DNA of 64,000 nucleotides from Microvirga pakistanensis (GCF_004458765.1 NZ_SPJX01000156.1:175979-239978); one strand, 5' to 3'. Shown: positions 1-9,067, numbered from the stretch's first letter. Program-made: numbers and translations. Notes: generated by a model from the letters alone, not told the origin.

Positions 1-110
1 AAAGACGCATTCTGCCGCCCCGCCGCTCTTGTTTCGAGAGGTTGGCCCTCTTTACCATAGCTTGGCCGCATGTGAATGCCCTTACGTCAGATGTCCTGGG
101 CGCGGCTCCT

Positions 111-212
111 TTACCCGAAGACCAGCATGACCGTGATCAGCGCCCCCAGCGCCAGCACACCTGCCGCGAAGCCCAAGACGGTCAGGATGTTCGTGCGGTT
201 TTCCGGATCCAT
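111..212 (-). CDS. Tiny single-pass membrane protein (33 aa)
   Basis: A short reading frame encodes 33 residues: a polar N-terminus (MDPENRTN) followed by one hydrophobic helix of about 22 residues ending VMLVFG. A purine-rich stretch lies upstream of the ATG (AAGGGA about 6 nt away, GGAGG about 13 nt away). It fits a small inner-membrane protein anchored by one helix, function unknown. It is divergent from the small lipoprotein gene to its right. Its size makes chance occurrence possible; conservation across related genomes would decide. Confidence 0.4.
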   Translation of the reverse strand: MDPENRTNILTVLGFAAGVLALGALITVMLVFG

Positions 213-438
213 GGCGGGTCCCTTGCCTCCGATCGCCTGCCGTCACAACGCGTCCGGCCAGGGAAATGTCCCGGCGAGAGCAAACGCGTTCGGTTCTCCT
301 CGCAAGACGGACGCTTTCCATTGGAGGCCGCACCTGAAACGCTCCGGCGGACATGGGGGACAATGCCGCCAAGATCCAAGCTCCAGGCCAGAACCTTCTC
401 TCCAGCCATGAGTTGACGCCTCAGAAAAGGAGACCCGC

Positions 439-600
439 ATGCGATTTCGAATAATCCTGCCCCTGGTTGCCATGCTCGCGCTGACGGCCTGCGGCGAGGA
501 CGGCCCCGACAAGACCGGCAGCACCGACCAGAACAATCCGGCCTCCACGGCCCCGGCCAATCCCCCTCCGGGCGGCGCCCCTGCCCAACCGACACAATAG
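439..600 (+). CDS. Small lipoprotein (53 aa)
   Basis: The frame starts at an ATG preceded by GAAAAGGAG and encodes a lipoprotein signal peptide (MRFRIILPLVAMLA) with lipobox LTAC, so Cys18 should be lipidated. The mature part is a 35-residue Pro/Ala/Gly/Gln-rich tail beginning GEDGPDKTG with no recognisable domain. Such short Cys-anchored, proline-rich proteins are common in the envelope of Hyphomicrobiales; no function is assigned. The 260 bp that follow contain nothing I can name. Confidence 0.7.
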   Translation: MRFRIILPLVAMLALTACGEDGPDKTGSTDQNNPASTAPANPPPGGAPAQPTQ

Positions 601-880
601 GCAGTCCGCTTCCCCGATCATCGGGTGCGGAGGCCTCCAGATCTTCCGCATCCCGCCCCTTGCTCAAGATTGATCTATGTTAATGCGCCTCCCGCACAAT
701 CGGGTTGACTCGGCGCATGTCGGATTCAGGAGCGGATCCTGCGGTGGAACAGGCTCCTGTCATTGTTTTGCCGCAGGCATCATCCTTGATCCAACACCGC
801 ACGGAACCCGATCAGGCCGCATCCCGGTCTCGCCTGTCACGGCCGTGCTCTTTGCGTCTTGAATGATGGCGGAGGCGCTG

Positions 881-1084
881 ATGGAGAACAGCTTTCATAT
901 CGGCCAGCTTATACGCATCACCCGCCCGGCCTCGGGCTATGCGGACCACCGGATCTACTGCATCGTCCGCATGATCGCACAGGATCGAGGCCCTCAGCTC
1001 TACAGGGTCAAGAACACGGTCGGCGGCGAGCGGGTGGTCAGCGCAGCCGAGATCGAGCCCGCGGCTCTCACGGCGGTGCCCTAG
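881..1084 (+). CDS. Hypothetical small protein (67 aa)
   Basis: The start at MENSF is chosen because GGAGG sits five bases upstream; two ATGs further upstream have no such site. The product is soluble and basic-to-neutral, with a beta-rich pattern (FHIGQLIRITRP, IYCIVRMIA, LYRVKNTVGGERVV) ending EIEPAAL. The 'GQLIRI...Y.V.....GGERVV..AEIEP' pattern suggests a small beta-barrel-like fold. It is not a named family to me. Clean codon use and the ribosome site argue for a real gene. Confidence 0.6.
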   Translation: MENSFHIGQLIRITRPASGYADHRIYCIVRMIAQDRGPQLYRVKNTVGGERVVSAAEIEPAALTAVP

Positions 1085-1282
1085 GGTCTGAATCGGGGGT
1101 CCGCCCGCTGCCCCGGAAACGCGCGCGATCATATTAGCCCATGGTAGTGGTGCGGTACCCTTGCCGATACCCGGGGGCCACGACAGAATACCTCCCATAA
1201 CGCTCCTCAGGAGCTGCCGGCGACAGACCGGGAATTAAAGCGTGGCCCAAGAAGCTGCGCAGCAGAGGAAACGAAGACCGAC

Positions 1283-1304
1283 CCGCAGGCCGTCCGGCCT
1301 GCGG
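1283..1304 (+). promoter_or_regulatory. Hairpin in the leader of the acyl-CoA synthetase gene
   Basis: A perfect 9-bp inverted repeat (CCGCAGGCC and GGCCTGCGG) with loop GTCC lies just before the ribosome site GGGAGGAG of the next gene. There is no T-run, so it is not a classical terminator. It may stabilise or modulate the leader of the transport operon mRNA. Confidence 0.4.
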
Positions 1305-1324
1305 CGTCCAGGGAGGAGACGTCG

Positions 1325-3307
1325 GTGACGGCGGCTGCGGATTCGCGCGAAGATACGTTCCCCAAACTGCTGGCACGGAATGCACGCATTCGTCCCCAGC
1401 GAACCGCATTCCGCCACAAGGACCTCGGCATCTGGCAATCCTGGACCTGGGCGGAGGTCTACGACACCGTCCGGGCCTATGCCGCCGGCCTTCAGGCGCT
1501 CGGCCTCCGGCGGGGCGGCAAGATCGCCGTCATCGGGTACAACCGTCCTCACCTCTATTGGACCATCGCCGCTGCCCAATGGCTCGGAGCGATCCCGATC
1601 CCGGTCTATGCGGATTCCGTGGCCGAGGAGATGGCCTATGTGCTTGCCCACGCGGAAGTGACCCATGCGGCGGTGCAGGACCAGGAGCAGGTGGACAAGC
1701 TCCTCTCCGTGTCAGAGCAATTGCCGGTCCTGGAACACGTGCTCTACGACGAGGAGAAGGGGCTGCGCGACTACGACCACAGCCGCCTGCACGCCATCGC
1801 TTCGGTCGTCGAGGAGGGGCGCGCGCGCCTGGCGGATGCCACCGAGGCCGCGGCGATCGATCGGGAGCTGCAGGACGGCAAGGGCTCGGACCTTGCCATC
1901 ATTCTCTACACCTCCGGCACGACCGGCCGCCCCAAGGGCGTGATGCTCACCTCCGACGCGGTGATCGCGGCGGCCCGCATGGGCTGCGAATTCGACCATC
2001 TCACCGAGACGGACGAGATCCTGGCCTATCTGCCGGTCGCCTGGGTGGGCGACCACATCTTCTCCTATGCGCAGGCATTCCTTGCGGGCCTGTGCGTGAA
2101 CTGCCCCGAGAGTCCCGAGACGGTGGCCGAGGACCGGCGGGAGGTCGGCGCGACCTACATCTTCGCGCCGCCACGCGTCTTCGAGAGCATCCTCACGCTC
2201 ACCATGGTGCGCATCGAGGATGCGAGCGCGCTCAAGCGCCGCATGTTCCACTACTTCATCAAGCACGCCAACAGGGTCGGCGAGAAGATCCTGAACGGCG
2301 AGCCCGGCGTCGGTGCGTGGGACCGCCTCCTCTGGCGGCTCGGCAACGTGCTCGTCTATGCCCCTTTGCGCAATCGTTTCGGCATGACGCGGGTGAAGGT
2401 GGGCTACACGGCGGGCGAAGCCATTGGGCCCGAGATCTTCCGGTTCTACCGCTCCATCGGCGTGAACCTGAAGCAGCTCTACGGGCAGACGGAAGCCAGC
2501 GTCTACATCACCATGCAGCCCGACGGCGAGATCCGCGCCGACACGGTCGGCCGCCCTGCCCCGGGCGTGGAGATCCGCATCGCCGACAACGGCGAGGTGC
2601 TCTACCGCTCCCCGGGCGTGTTCATGGGCTATTACAAGGACGAGGAGAAGACCGCCGAGACAAAGACGGACGACGGCTTCGTGCATTCGGGCGACGCCGG
2701 TTTCTTCGACGCCAGCGGGCATCTCAAGATCATCGACCGCGCCAAGGATGTGGGCAAGTTGCGCGACGGGTCGCTCTTCCCGCCGAAATACGTCGAGAAC
2801 AAGCTGAAGTTCTACCCCAACATCAAGGAAGCGGTCTGCTTCGGCGACGGGCGGGATTACGTCTCGGCCTTCGTCAACATCGACCTCGTGGCGGTGAGCA
2901 ACTGGGCCGAGCGCAACGGCGTCACCTACGCCTCCTACCAGGAGCTGGCGGGCCATCCCCGCGTCTATGAAATGGTCGAGAAGCACGTGGACGAGGTGAA
3001 CCGCTCGCTCGCCGGAGAGCCGCGCATGGGCGGCGCCCAGATCAGGCGCTTCCTCATCCTGCACAAGGAGCTCGACGCGGACGACGGCGAGCTGACCCGC
3101 ACCCAGAAGGTGCGCCGCGGGTTCATCGCCGAGCGCTACGCGCCGCTGATCCAGGCGCTCTACGACGGCTCGCCCGAGGCCGACATCTCCACCGAAGTCA
3201 CCTTCGAGGACGGGCGCAAGGGCGTGATCTCCGCCCGCGTGAAGATCAGGGACATGGAGCTATACCCGGTGCAGCAGACAGCCACTTTGCCGGAGGCCGC
3301 GGAATGA
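1325..3307 (+). CDS. AMP-dependent acyl-CoA synthetase
   Basis: This adenylate-forming enzyme (660 aa) should activate a carboxylic acid to its CoA thioester through an acyl-AMP. The phosphate-binding motif ILYTSGTTGRPKGVMLT lies at about residues 193-209, followed by YTAGEAIG, LYGQTEASVYIT and the hinge region SGDAGFFDASGHLKIIDRAKD. The length matches the long-chain (FadD15-like) branch rather than short acetyl-CoA synthetases. The GTG start has GGGAGGAG about 7 nt upstream. Its stop overlaps the start of the next ABC ATPase gene (ATGA), so it is the first gene of a transport operon and probably activates the imported substrate. The substrate is unknown; aromatic or medium-chain acids are plausible. 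Confidence 0.88.
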   Translation: MTAAADSREDTFPKLLARNARIRPQRTAFRHKDLGIWQSWTWAEVYDTVRAYAAGLQALGLRRGGKIAVIGYNRPHLYWTIAAAQWLGAIPIPVYADSVAEEMAYVLAHAEVTHAAVQDQEQVDKLLSVSEQLPVLEHVLYDEEKGLRDYDHSRLHAIASVVEEGRARLADATEAAAIDRELQDGKGSDLAIILYTSGTTGRPKGVMLTSDAVIAAARMGCEFDHLTETDEILAYLPVAWVGDHIFSYAQAFLAGLCVNCPESPETVAEDRREVGATYIFAPPRVFESILTLTMVRIEDASALKRRMFHYFIKHANRVGEKILNGEPGVGAWDRLLWRLGNVLVYAPLRNRFGMTRVKVGYTAGEAIGPEIFRFYRSIGVNLKQLYGQTEASVYITMQPDGEIRADTVGRPAPGVEIRIADNGEVLYRSPGVFMGYYKDEEKTAETKTDDGFVHSGDAGFFDASGHLKIIDRAKDVGKLRDGSLFPPKYVENKLKFYPNIKEAVCFGDGRDYVSAFVNIDLVAVSNWAERNGVTYASYQELAGHPRVYEMVEKHVDEVNRSLAGEPRMGGAQIRRFLILHKELDADDGELTRTQKVRRGFIAERYAPLIQALYDGSPEADISTEVTFEDGRKGVISARVKIRDMELYPVQQTATLPEAAE

Positions 3308-4104
3308 GAGCCCCCGACCATCCGGTTCTGAGCAAAGGGGATGTGCTGCTGGCCGTGGAGAACGTGTCGCTCGGCTTCGGCGGGGTGAAGGCCCTGACTG
3401 ACGTGTCCTTCGACATCCGCAAGAGCGAGATCCGCGCGATCATCGGCCCGAACGGCGCTGGCAAAACCTCGATGCTCAACTGCATCAACGGCTTCTATTA
3501 TCCCACGCAAGGCCGCATCACCTTCAAGGGCGTGAAGCGACCGAAGATGCGCCCCTACGAGGCGGCGCGCGGCGGCATCGCCCGCACCTTCCAGAACGTC
3601 GCGCTGTTCAAGAGCATGTCGACCCTCGACAACATCATGGCGGGACGATCCATCAAGATGCGGTCGAATTTCTTCTGGCAGCTCTTCCGCCATGGCCCGG
3701 CCATGAAGGAGGAGGTCGAGCATCGCCGCTTCGTGGAGGAGATCATCGACTTCCTCGAAATCCAGCACATCCGCAGAACGCCCGTGGGGCGCCTTCCCTA
3801 CGGCCTGCAGAAGCGGGTGGAACTCGGCCGCGCGCTGGCGATGGAGCCGGACCTGCTGCTGCTCGACGAACCGATGGCCGGCATGAACCTCGAGGAGAAG
3901 GAGGACATGTCGCGCTTCATCCTGGAGGTGAACCAGCAATACGGTACGACCATCGCGCTGATCGAGCACGACATGGGCGTGGTGATGGACCTCTCGGACC
4001 GCGTCGTGGTGCTGGAATACGGCCGCAAGATCGCGGACGGCACGCCGGACGAGGTGAAGCGGGACCAGCGCGTGATCGATGCCTATCTCGGCGTGGCGCA
4101 TTGA
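3304..4104 (+). CDS. livG: Branched-chain-type ABC transporter ATPase (LivG-like)
   Basis: A cytoplasmic ATP-binding subunit of 266 aa. Walker A GPNGAGKTS begins near residue 48, the signature region is degenerate (LPYGLQKRVELGRAL instead of LSGGQ), and Walker B is LLLLDEP. The C-terminal 'IEHDMGVVMDLSDRVVVLEYGRKIADGTP' style segment is typical of LivG. The start overlaps the stop of the acyl-CoA synthetase by 4 bp, implying translational coupling. Together with the two permeases, binding protein and second ATPase that follow, it forms a complete HAAT-family importer. The specificity need not be amino acids: this family also carries aromatic acids, urea and other acids. Confidence 0.9.
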   Translation: MRAPDHPVLSKGDVLLAVENVSLGFGGVKALTDVSFDIRKSEIRAIIGPNGAGKTSMLNCINGFYYPTQGRITFKGVKRPKMRPYEAARGGIARTFQNVALFKSMSTLDNIMAGRSIKMRSNFFWQLFRHGPAMKEEVEHRRFVEEIIDFLEIQHIRRTPVGRLPYGLQKRVELGRALAMEPDLLLLDEPMAGMNLEEKEDMSRFILEVNQQYGTTIALIEHDMGVVMDLSDRVVVLEYGRKIADGTPDEVKRDQRVIDAYLGVAH

Positions 4105-4114
4105 GGGGCAGCCG

Positions 4115-5071
4115 ATGGACATTCTCTACAAAGTTTTCATCGAACCCTTCGTGTTCATGGGCGAGGCGCCGGACCTCCTGATCCAGACGCTCTGGGAAGG
4201 CCTGGTCTCGGGCGTGCTCTATGCGCTGATCGCGCTGGGCTTCGTGCTGATCTTCAAGGCCTCGGGCGTGTTCAACTTCGCGCAGGGCATCATGGTGGTG
4301 TTCGCGGCCCTGATCCTGGTCGGCCTGTACGAGAAGGGCGTTCCGGCCTTCCTGGCGCTGATCCTCGCGGCGCTCGCCATGCTGGTTCTCGCCGTGGTGG
4401 TGGAGCGGGTGGTGCTGAGGCCTCTCGTGAACCAACCCGACATCATCCTCTTCATGGCAACCTTCGGCCTCACCTATCTGCTCATCGGCTTCGGCGAGCT
4501 GATCTTCGGCGGCAGCCCGCGGGAAATGATCACGGACGCGCTCCTCCTGCCGCAGGGCACGACGGAGATCAACGCGCTCGGCGGCTCCATCCGGATCCAG
4601 CATCTCGACATCGCCGCCGCCGTCATCGCGTCCCTGATGATTGGGCTGCTCGCGGTGTTCTTCTCGAAGACCCGCATCGGCCGCGCGCTGCGCGCGGTGG
4701 CGGACAGCCACAAGGCGGCGCTGTCGGTCGGCATCTCGCTCAACCAGATCTGGGTGATCGTGTGGTTCGCGGCGGGACTCGTGGCCCTTGTGGCCGGGAT
4801 CATGTGGGGCGCGCGCTCGGGCGTGTCGTTCTCGTTGCAGATCATCGCTCTCAAGGCCCTGCCCGTGCTCATTCTGGGCGGTTTCACGTCGATTCCCGGG
4901 GCGATCATCGGCGGGCTCATCATCGGCGTCGGCGAGAAGCTCGGCGAGTTCTACTGGGGGCCGCTCGTGGGCGGCGGCATCGAGACGTGGCTCGCCTACG
5001 TCATCGCCCTCCTGTTCCTGCTCTACCGGCCGCAGGGGCTGTTCGGCGAAAAGATCATCGAGCGGATTTGA
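4115..5071 (+). CDS. livH: Branched-chain-type ABC permease (LivH-like)
   Basis: An integral membrane permease of 318 aa with about eight to nine hydrophobic helices and the family's early motif LYALIALGFVLIFKASGVFNFAQG (residues about 29-52). The start at MDILYK is preceded by GAGGGG. An earlier in-frame start would overlap livG and is not needed. It should pair with LivM to form the translocation pore. The gene lies 10 bp after livG and 12 bp before livM in the same operon. Confidence 0.9.
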   Translation: MDILYKVFIEPFVFMGEAPDLLIQTLWEGLVSGVLYALIALGFVLIFKASGVFNFAQGIMVVFAALILVGLYEKGVPAFLALILAALAMLVLAVVVERVVLRPLVNQPDIILFMATFGLTYLLIGFGELIFGGSPREMITDALLLPQGTTEINALGGSIRIQHLDIAAAVIASLMIGLLAVFFSKTRIGRALRAVADSHKAALSVGISLNQIWVIVWFAAGLVALVAGIMWGARSGVSFSLQIIALKALPVLILGGFTSIPGAIIGGLIIGVGEKLGEFYWGPLVGGGIETWLAYVIALLFLLYRPQGLFGEKIIERI

Positions 5072-5083
5072 GGGAGAGCGCCT

Positions 5084-6169
5084 GTGTTCTACCGCGAGGC
5101 GGGTCAATTCAAGACGAATTATGTGAGCGACTCCGCGATCTTCCCGCTGCGCCAGGACAGGATCGGCCTGGGGCTCATCATCGTGGCGGCCTTTGCCCTC
5201 GCGTTCCTGGGCAACGACTTCCTGCTCCAGGCGGTGATGATCCCGTTCCTCGTGTTCTCGCTCGCCTCCATCGGCCTCAATATCCTCACGGGCTATACGG
5301 GCCTTCTGTCGCTCGGCACCGGCGCCTTCATGGGCGTGGGAGCCTATGCCTGCTACAAGCTGATGACTGCGTTTCCCGGCGTGAACGTCATCGTCTGGAT
5401 CTTCGTCTCCGGCTTCTTCTCCGCAGCCGTCGGCGCCCTGTTCGGCCTGCCGTCCTTGCGCATCAAGGGCTTCTATCTCGCGGTCGCGACGCTGGCCGCC
5501 CAGTTCTTCCTGCAATGGTGCTTCATCCGCATTCCGTGGCTCGTGAACTACAATGTCTCGGGTGCGCTCGATGCGCCGTTGCGCACCCTGTTCGGCGTTC
5601 CGATCATGGGCCCGAACGCCACGCCCCAGACGCGCTACCTGCTGGTCCTGTCCATCGTGATCCTGCTCACCTGGCTCGCGTCCAACCTCGTGCACGGCCG
5701 CATCGGCCGGATGTGGATCGCCATCCGCGACATGGATCTCGCGGCCGAGCTCATGGGAATCCGCCCGCTCCAGACCAAGCTCCTCGCCTTCGCGGTCTCG
5801 TCCTATTACTGCGGTGTCGCGGGGGCGCTTCTCGTCTTCCTCTGGTACGGGGGCGCGGAATACGACGTGTTCAACATCAACCAGTCCTTCTTCATCCTCT
5901 TCATGGTGATCATCGGAGGCCTGGGCAGCCTCATCGGCTCGTTCTTCGGCGCGGCGCTCATCTTCATCATGCCGATCGTGCTCGGGCTGACGCTGCCTGC
6001 GCTTCTGTCGCCTTTCGGCATCTCTGTGGGGGCGGACACGATCGAGCACCTGCGCTTCATGATCGTCGGGGCGCTCATCATCTTTTTCCTGATCGTCGAA
6101 CCGCACGGCCTCGCGCGGCTCTGGCAGATCGGCAAACAGAAGCTCCTGGTCTGGCCGTTCCCCTATTGA
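5084..6169 (+). CDS. livM: Branched-chain-type ABC permease (LivM-like)
   Basis: The second permease (361 aa) starts at GTG with GAGGGAGAG just upstream, overlapping the livH stop region. It has about nine membrane helices and the LivM hallmarks NILTGYTGLLSLGTGAFMGVG and, later, 'ELMGIRP' followed by LLAFAVSSYYCGVAGAL. The N-terminus carries a short hydrophilic extension (FYREAGQFKTNYVSD) before the first helix. It works with LivH as the membrane core of the importer. Confidence 0.9.
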   Translation: MFYREAGQFKTNYVSDSAIFPLRQDRIGLGLIIVAAFALAFLGNDFLLQAVMIPFLVFSLASIGLNILTGYTGLLSLGTGAFMGVGAYACYKLMTAFPGVNVIVWIFVSGFFSAAVGALFGLPSLRIKGFYLAVATLAAQFFLQWCFIRIPWLVNYNVSGALDAPLRTLFGVPIMGPNATPQTRYLLVLSIVILLTWLASNLVHGRIGRMWIAIRDMDLAAELMGIRPLQTKLLAFAVSSYYCGVAGALLVFLWYGGAEYDVFNINQSFFILFMVIIGGLGSLIGSFFGAALIFIMPIVLGLTLPALLSPFGISVGADTIEHLRFMIVGALIIFFLIVEPHGLARLWQIGKQKLLVWPFPY

Positions 6170-6239
6170 GGGCCGGGCAAAAGGAGACGGGAACTCTAAA
6201 AATCCGGCGCAGCCGGACCAACAACGGGAGGAAACGAGA

Positions 6240-7562
6240 ATGTCGTTTCGCAAATTGAGCCTGGGACTGGCCGCCGCGACGATGCTCGCCGGCATGGCCC
6301 TGCCTGCCTTCGCGCAGGACTCGATCTACGTACCCCTTTTCACCTATCGGACCGGCCCCTTCGCCGGGTCCGGCACCCCCATCGCCGACGGCATGCACGA
6401 TTACCTGCGCATGCTCAACGAGCGCGACGGGGGCATCGGTGGCGTGAAGCTCGTGCTCGAGGAATGCGAGACCGGCTACGACACCAAGAAGGGCGTTGAA
6501 TGCTACGAGGCCGTGAAGGGCAAGAACCCGGTCATCGTCAATCCGTGGTCGACCGGCATCACCCTGCCGCTCATCCCCCGCGCCTCCGTCGACAAGATCC
6601 CGATCCTGTCCATGGCCTATGGCCTCTCGGCCTCCGCCCGCGGCGACATCTTCCCGTGGGTCTTCAACCCGCCAGCCACCTACTGGGACGGTCTGTCGAT
6701 GATCGTCAGATATATCGGCGAGAAGGAAGGCGGACTGGACAAGCTGAAAGGCAAGAAGATCGGCTTCCTGCATCTCGATGCCAGCTTCGGCAAGGAGCCG
6801 ATCCCGCTGCTGCAGGAGCTCTCGAAGGAGCTCGGCTTCGAGGTGGCGCTCTATCCGGTGGCCGCGCAGGACATGCAGAACCAGTCCTCGCAATGGCTCA
6901 GCGCCCGCCGCGACCGGCCCGACTACATGATCATGTGGGGCTGGGGCTCGATGAACGGCGCGGCCGTGAAGGAAGCCGTGCGCTCGGGCTATCCGATCGA
7001 CAAGTTCTACTCGGTCTGGTGGCCGGGCGAGGACGACGCCCGCGCCGGCGGCGCAGGCGCCAAGGGCTTCAAGATGCTGAACTGGCACGCGGTTGGAGCG
7101 AATTTCCCCGCCATCCAGGACATCCAGAAGCACGTGGTCGACAAGGGCCTTTCGAAGGCTCCCAAGGACAAGGTGGGCGAGCTCCTCTACAATCGCGGCA
7201 TCTACAATTCGCTGCTGATCGCGGAAGGAATCGCCCAGGCCCAGAAGCTGACGGGCAAGAAGGCCGTGACCGGCGAGGACGTTCGCCGCGGCATGGAGAA
7301 CATCAAGCTCGATCCGGCTCGCCTGAAGGAGCTCGGGCTCGAGGGCTTCACCGATCAGCTCGTGCTTTCCTGCTCGGATCACAACGGCCATCGCGCCGCC
7401 TTCATGCAGGAATGGGACGGCGCGAAATGGGTGAAGATCTCCAATCCCATCGAGCCGATGACGGACCGCGTGAAAGGCCAGCTCGACGCCGCTGCGAAGG
7501 ACTATGCCGAGAAGAACGCCGGCTGGCCCAAGCGCACGGAGGCCTGCGACAAGGCGAGCTGA
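6240..7562 (+). CDS. Periplasmic substrate-binding protein of the Liv-type importer
   Basis: A 440-aa exported protein with a classical signal peptide (LGLAAATMLAGMALPAFA|QDS) and a type-1 periplasmic-binding (Peripla_BP_6) fold. Segments such as YVPLFTYRTGPFAGSGTPIADG and 'LVLEECETGYDTKKGVECYE' are typical of the ligands-as-amide/acid branch often found beside acyl-CoA ligases. GGGAGGAAACGAGA precedes the ATG. It delivers the substrate to LivHM. Its length (440 versus about 370 for true LivJ/K) and its neighbours argue that the ligand is not simply leucine. Confidence 0.88.
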   Translation: MSFRKLSLGLAAATMLAGMALPAFAQDSIYVPLFTYRTGPFAGSGTPIADGMHDYLRMLNERDGGIGGVKLVLEECETGYDTKKGVECYEAVKGKNPVIVNPWSTGITLPLIPRASVDKIPILSMAYGLSASARGDIFPWVFNPPATYWDGLSMIVRYIGEKEGGLDKLKGKKIGFLHLDASFGKEPIPLLQELSKELGFEVALYPVAAQDMQNQSSQWLSARRDRPDYMIMWGWGSMNGAAVKEAVRSGYPIDKFYSVWWPGEDDARAGGAGAKGFKMLNWHAVGANFPAIQDIQKHVVDKGLSKAPKDKVGELLYNRGIYNSLLIAEGIAQAQKLTGKKAVTGEDVRRGMENIKLDPARLKELGLEGFTDQLVLSCSDHNGHRAAFMQEWDGAKWVKISNPIEPMTDRVKGQLDAAAKDYAEKNAGWPKRTEACDKAS

Positions 7563-7577
7563 TCGCAGGCACCTGAA

Positions 7578-7685
7578 CCCCTCCTCCCCTTGTGGGGAGG
7601 AGTTGGAGGTGGAGGTGCGGGCGCCACACCTGCACAGACTATCGCTCGCACCCCCACCCTGCCCCTTCCCTCACGGGGGAAGGAA
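7578..7685. repeat. Composite palindromic intergenic repeat
   Basis: Two hairpins lie between the binding-protein gene and livF: CTCCTCCCC/GGGGAGGAG (7581-7602, loop TTGT) and CCTTCCC/GGGAAGG (7664-7683). The 'CCCCCACCCTGCCCCTTCCC' block resembles repeats scattered through Hyphomicrobiales genomes. It probably acts as an mRNA-stabilising or processing element that lets the binding protein be made in excess of the downstream ATPase. Confidence 0.6.
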
Positions 7686-7699
7686 AGAGAGATCCGCCC

Positions 7700-8536
7700 A
7701 TGGCCAGCGCCGTTCAGATGAATCCGCAGGAATCCGAGACCGTCCTGGCGGTCAACAACATCGAGGTCGTCTACGACCATGTGATCCTAGTGCTCAAGGG
7801 CGTGTCGCTCACCGTGCCGAAGGGCGGGATCGTCGCCTTGCTCGGCGCCAACGGCGCAGGCAAGACCACAACCTTGAAGGCCATCTCCAACCTGCTGCAT
7901 GCGGAACGCGGCGAGGTGACCAAAGGCAGCATCGAGTTCCAAGGCAAGCGCGTCGACAGGCTCTCTCCCAACGAGCTGGTGCGGCGCGGCTGCATCCAGG
8001 TTCTGGAGGGCCGCCACTGCTTCGGTCATCTGACGATCGAGGAGAATCTTCTGACCGGCGCATTCACCCGCAGGGATGGAAACGCCGCCATCCGACGCGA
8101 CCTGGAAGCGATCTACGAGTACTTCCCGCGCCTGAAGCAGCGGCGCGGCTCCCTGGCGGGCTACACCTCCGGCGGCGAGCAGCAGATGTGCGCCATCGGC
8201 CGGGCGATGATGTCGCGCCCTTCCATGATCCTGCTCGACGAGCCTTCCATGGGTCTCGCGCCGCAGATCGTGGAAGAGATCTTCGAGATCGTGCGCGTTC
8301 TCAACGCCTCCGAGGGCGTCTCCTTCCTGCTCGCGGAGCAGAACACCAACATGGCGCTGAAATACGCGACCTACGGCTACATCCTGGAAACCGGCCGCGT
8401 GGTCATGGACGGCCCCGCCCTGGCGCTGCGCGAGAACGAGGACGTGAAGGAATTCTACCTCGGCGTCTCGGAGGGGGACCGCAAGTCGTTCCGCGCGGTG
8501 AAGAGCTACAAACGGCGGAAACGGTGGCTGGCCTAG
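7700..8536 (+). CDS. livF: Branched-chain-type ABC transporter ATPase (LivF-like)
   Basis: Second ATPase of the importer, 278 aa from the ATG at MASAVQ, which is preceded by GGAAAGAGAG; a longer in-frame extension would run through the repeat and looks non-coding. Walker A is GANGAGKTT (about residue 48), the signature is YTSGGEQQMCAIGRAMM and Walker B is ILLDEPSMGLAP, all LivF-like. The C-terminus (about 25 residues, RAVKSYKRRKRWLA) is unusually basic. It is separated from the rest of the operon by a repeat but lies in the same orientation, so it should still serve the same transporter. Confidence 0.9.
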   Translation: MASAVQMNPQESETVLAVNNIEVVYDHVILVLKGVSLTVPKGGIVALLGANGAGKTTTLKAISNLLHAERGEVTKGSIEFQGKRVDRLSPNELVRRGCIQVLEGRHCFGHLTIEENLLTGAFTRRDGNAAIRRDLEAIYEYFPRLKQRRGSLAGYTSGGEQQMCAIGRAMMSRPSMILLDEPSMGLAPQIVEEIFEIVRVLNASEGVSFLLAEQNTNMALKYATYGYILETGRVVMDGPALALRENEDVKEFYLGVSEGDRKSFRAVKSYKRRKRWLA

Positions 8537-8575
8537 TCCATGGACCGGAACAAGTGTACAGGGACGAACGGCATC

Positions 8576-8605
8576 TTGACGTTGCAACGTAACCTTTCTA
8601 GCACC
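8576..8605 (+). promoter_or_regulatory. Candidate promoter with palindromic operator before DUF805 gene
   Basis: TTGACG (8576-8581) followed 17 bp later by TAGCAC gives a plausible sigma-70 promoter. A perfect 12-bp palindrome, ACGTTGCAACGT (8579-8590), overlaps the -35 end and spacer, exactly where a repressor or MerR-type activator would bind. The regulator is unknown. Confidence 0.35.
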
Positions 8606-8662
8606 ATGGAAGCGGAGTCTGTACGCCGACTCACGCACAATGCCTGAACAGAGGGGCTTACG

Positions 8663-9067
8663 ATGAACTTCGAGACCTTGAAAATGAATGTAGAGCAGGC
8701 GACCCGAACCAGCCTCGGCAAGTTTGCCGATTTCTCCGGCCGCTCGTCGCGCCCGGAATACTGGTATTTCATGCTCCCGGTGATCGTCATCCTGATCGTG
8801 GCGAATCTAATCGATTCGATCCTGCTCGATGGAATGCCGATCCTCGGCACGATCCTGGGTCTTGCTGCGTTGGTACCGACCCTTTCCGCCGGTGTGCGCC
8901 GCCTGCATGATACCGACCGGTCGGGCTGGTGGCTGCTTCTCGCCCTGGTTCCCATCGTCGGCGGTCTCGCGCTCCTCTATCTTTACTGCCAGCCCGGCAG
9001 CCCAGGCGAGAACCGGTTCGGGCCGGAGCCGTCGTCCGCCTCGTTCGGAGCCCTGGCGCAAGCGTAA
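8663..9067 (+). CDS. DUF805 family inner-membrane protein
   Basis: A 134-aa protein with the DUF805 pattern: the aromatic-rich N-terminal block FSGRSSRPEYWYFML, three to four hydrophobic helices, the conserved VRRLHDTDRSGWWLLL and a C-terminal PGENRFGPEP. E. coli YhaH/YhaI belong to this family; biochemical function is unknown. The gene sits between livF and the phenylacetate-CoA-ligase-like gene but has its own leader and candidate promoter, so it looks like an insertion into an otherwise functional block. Confidence 0.85.
   Translation: MNFETLKMNVEQATRTSLGKFADFSGRSSRPEYWYFMLPVIVILIVANLIDSILLDGMPILGTILGLAALVPTLSAGVRRLHDTDRSGWWLLLALVPIVGGLALLYLYCQPGSPGENRFGPEPSSASFGALAQA

Noticed and set aside
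3917..6295. 792-codon open frame on the minus strand across livG-livH-livM
   Set aside because: It is the complement of clear transporter genes; composition (His/Asp/Arg/Glu/Gln-rich, no domain) is typical of antisense frames in high-GC DNA.
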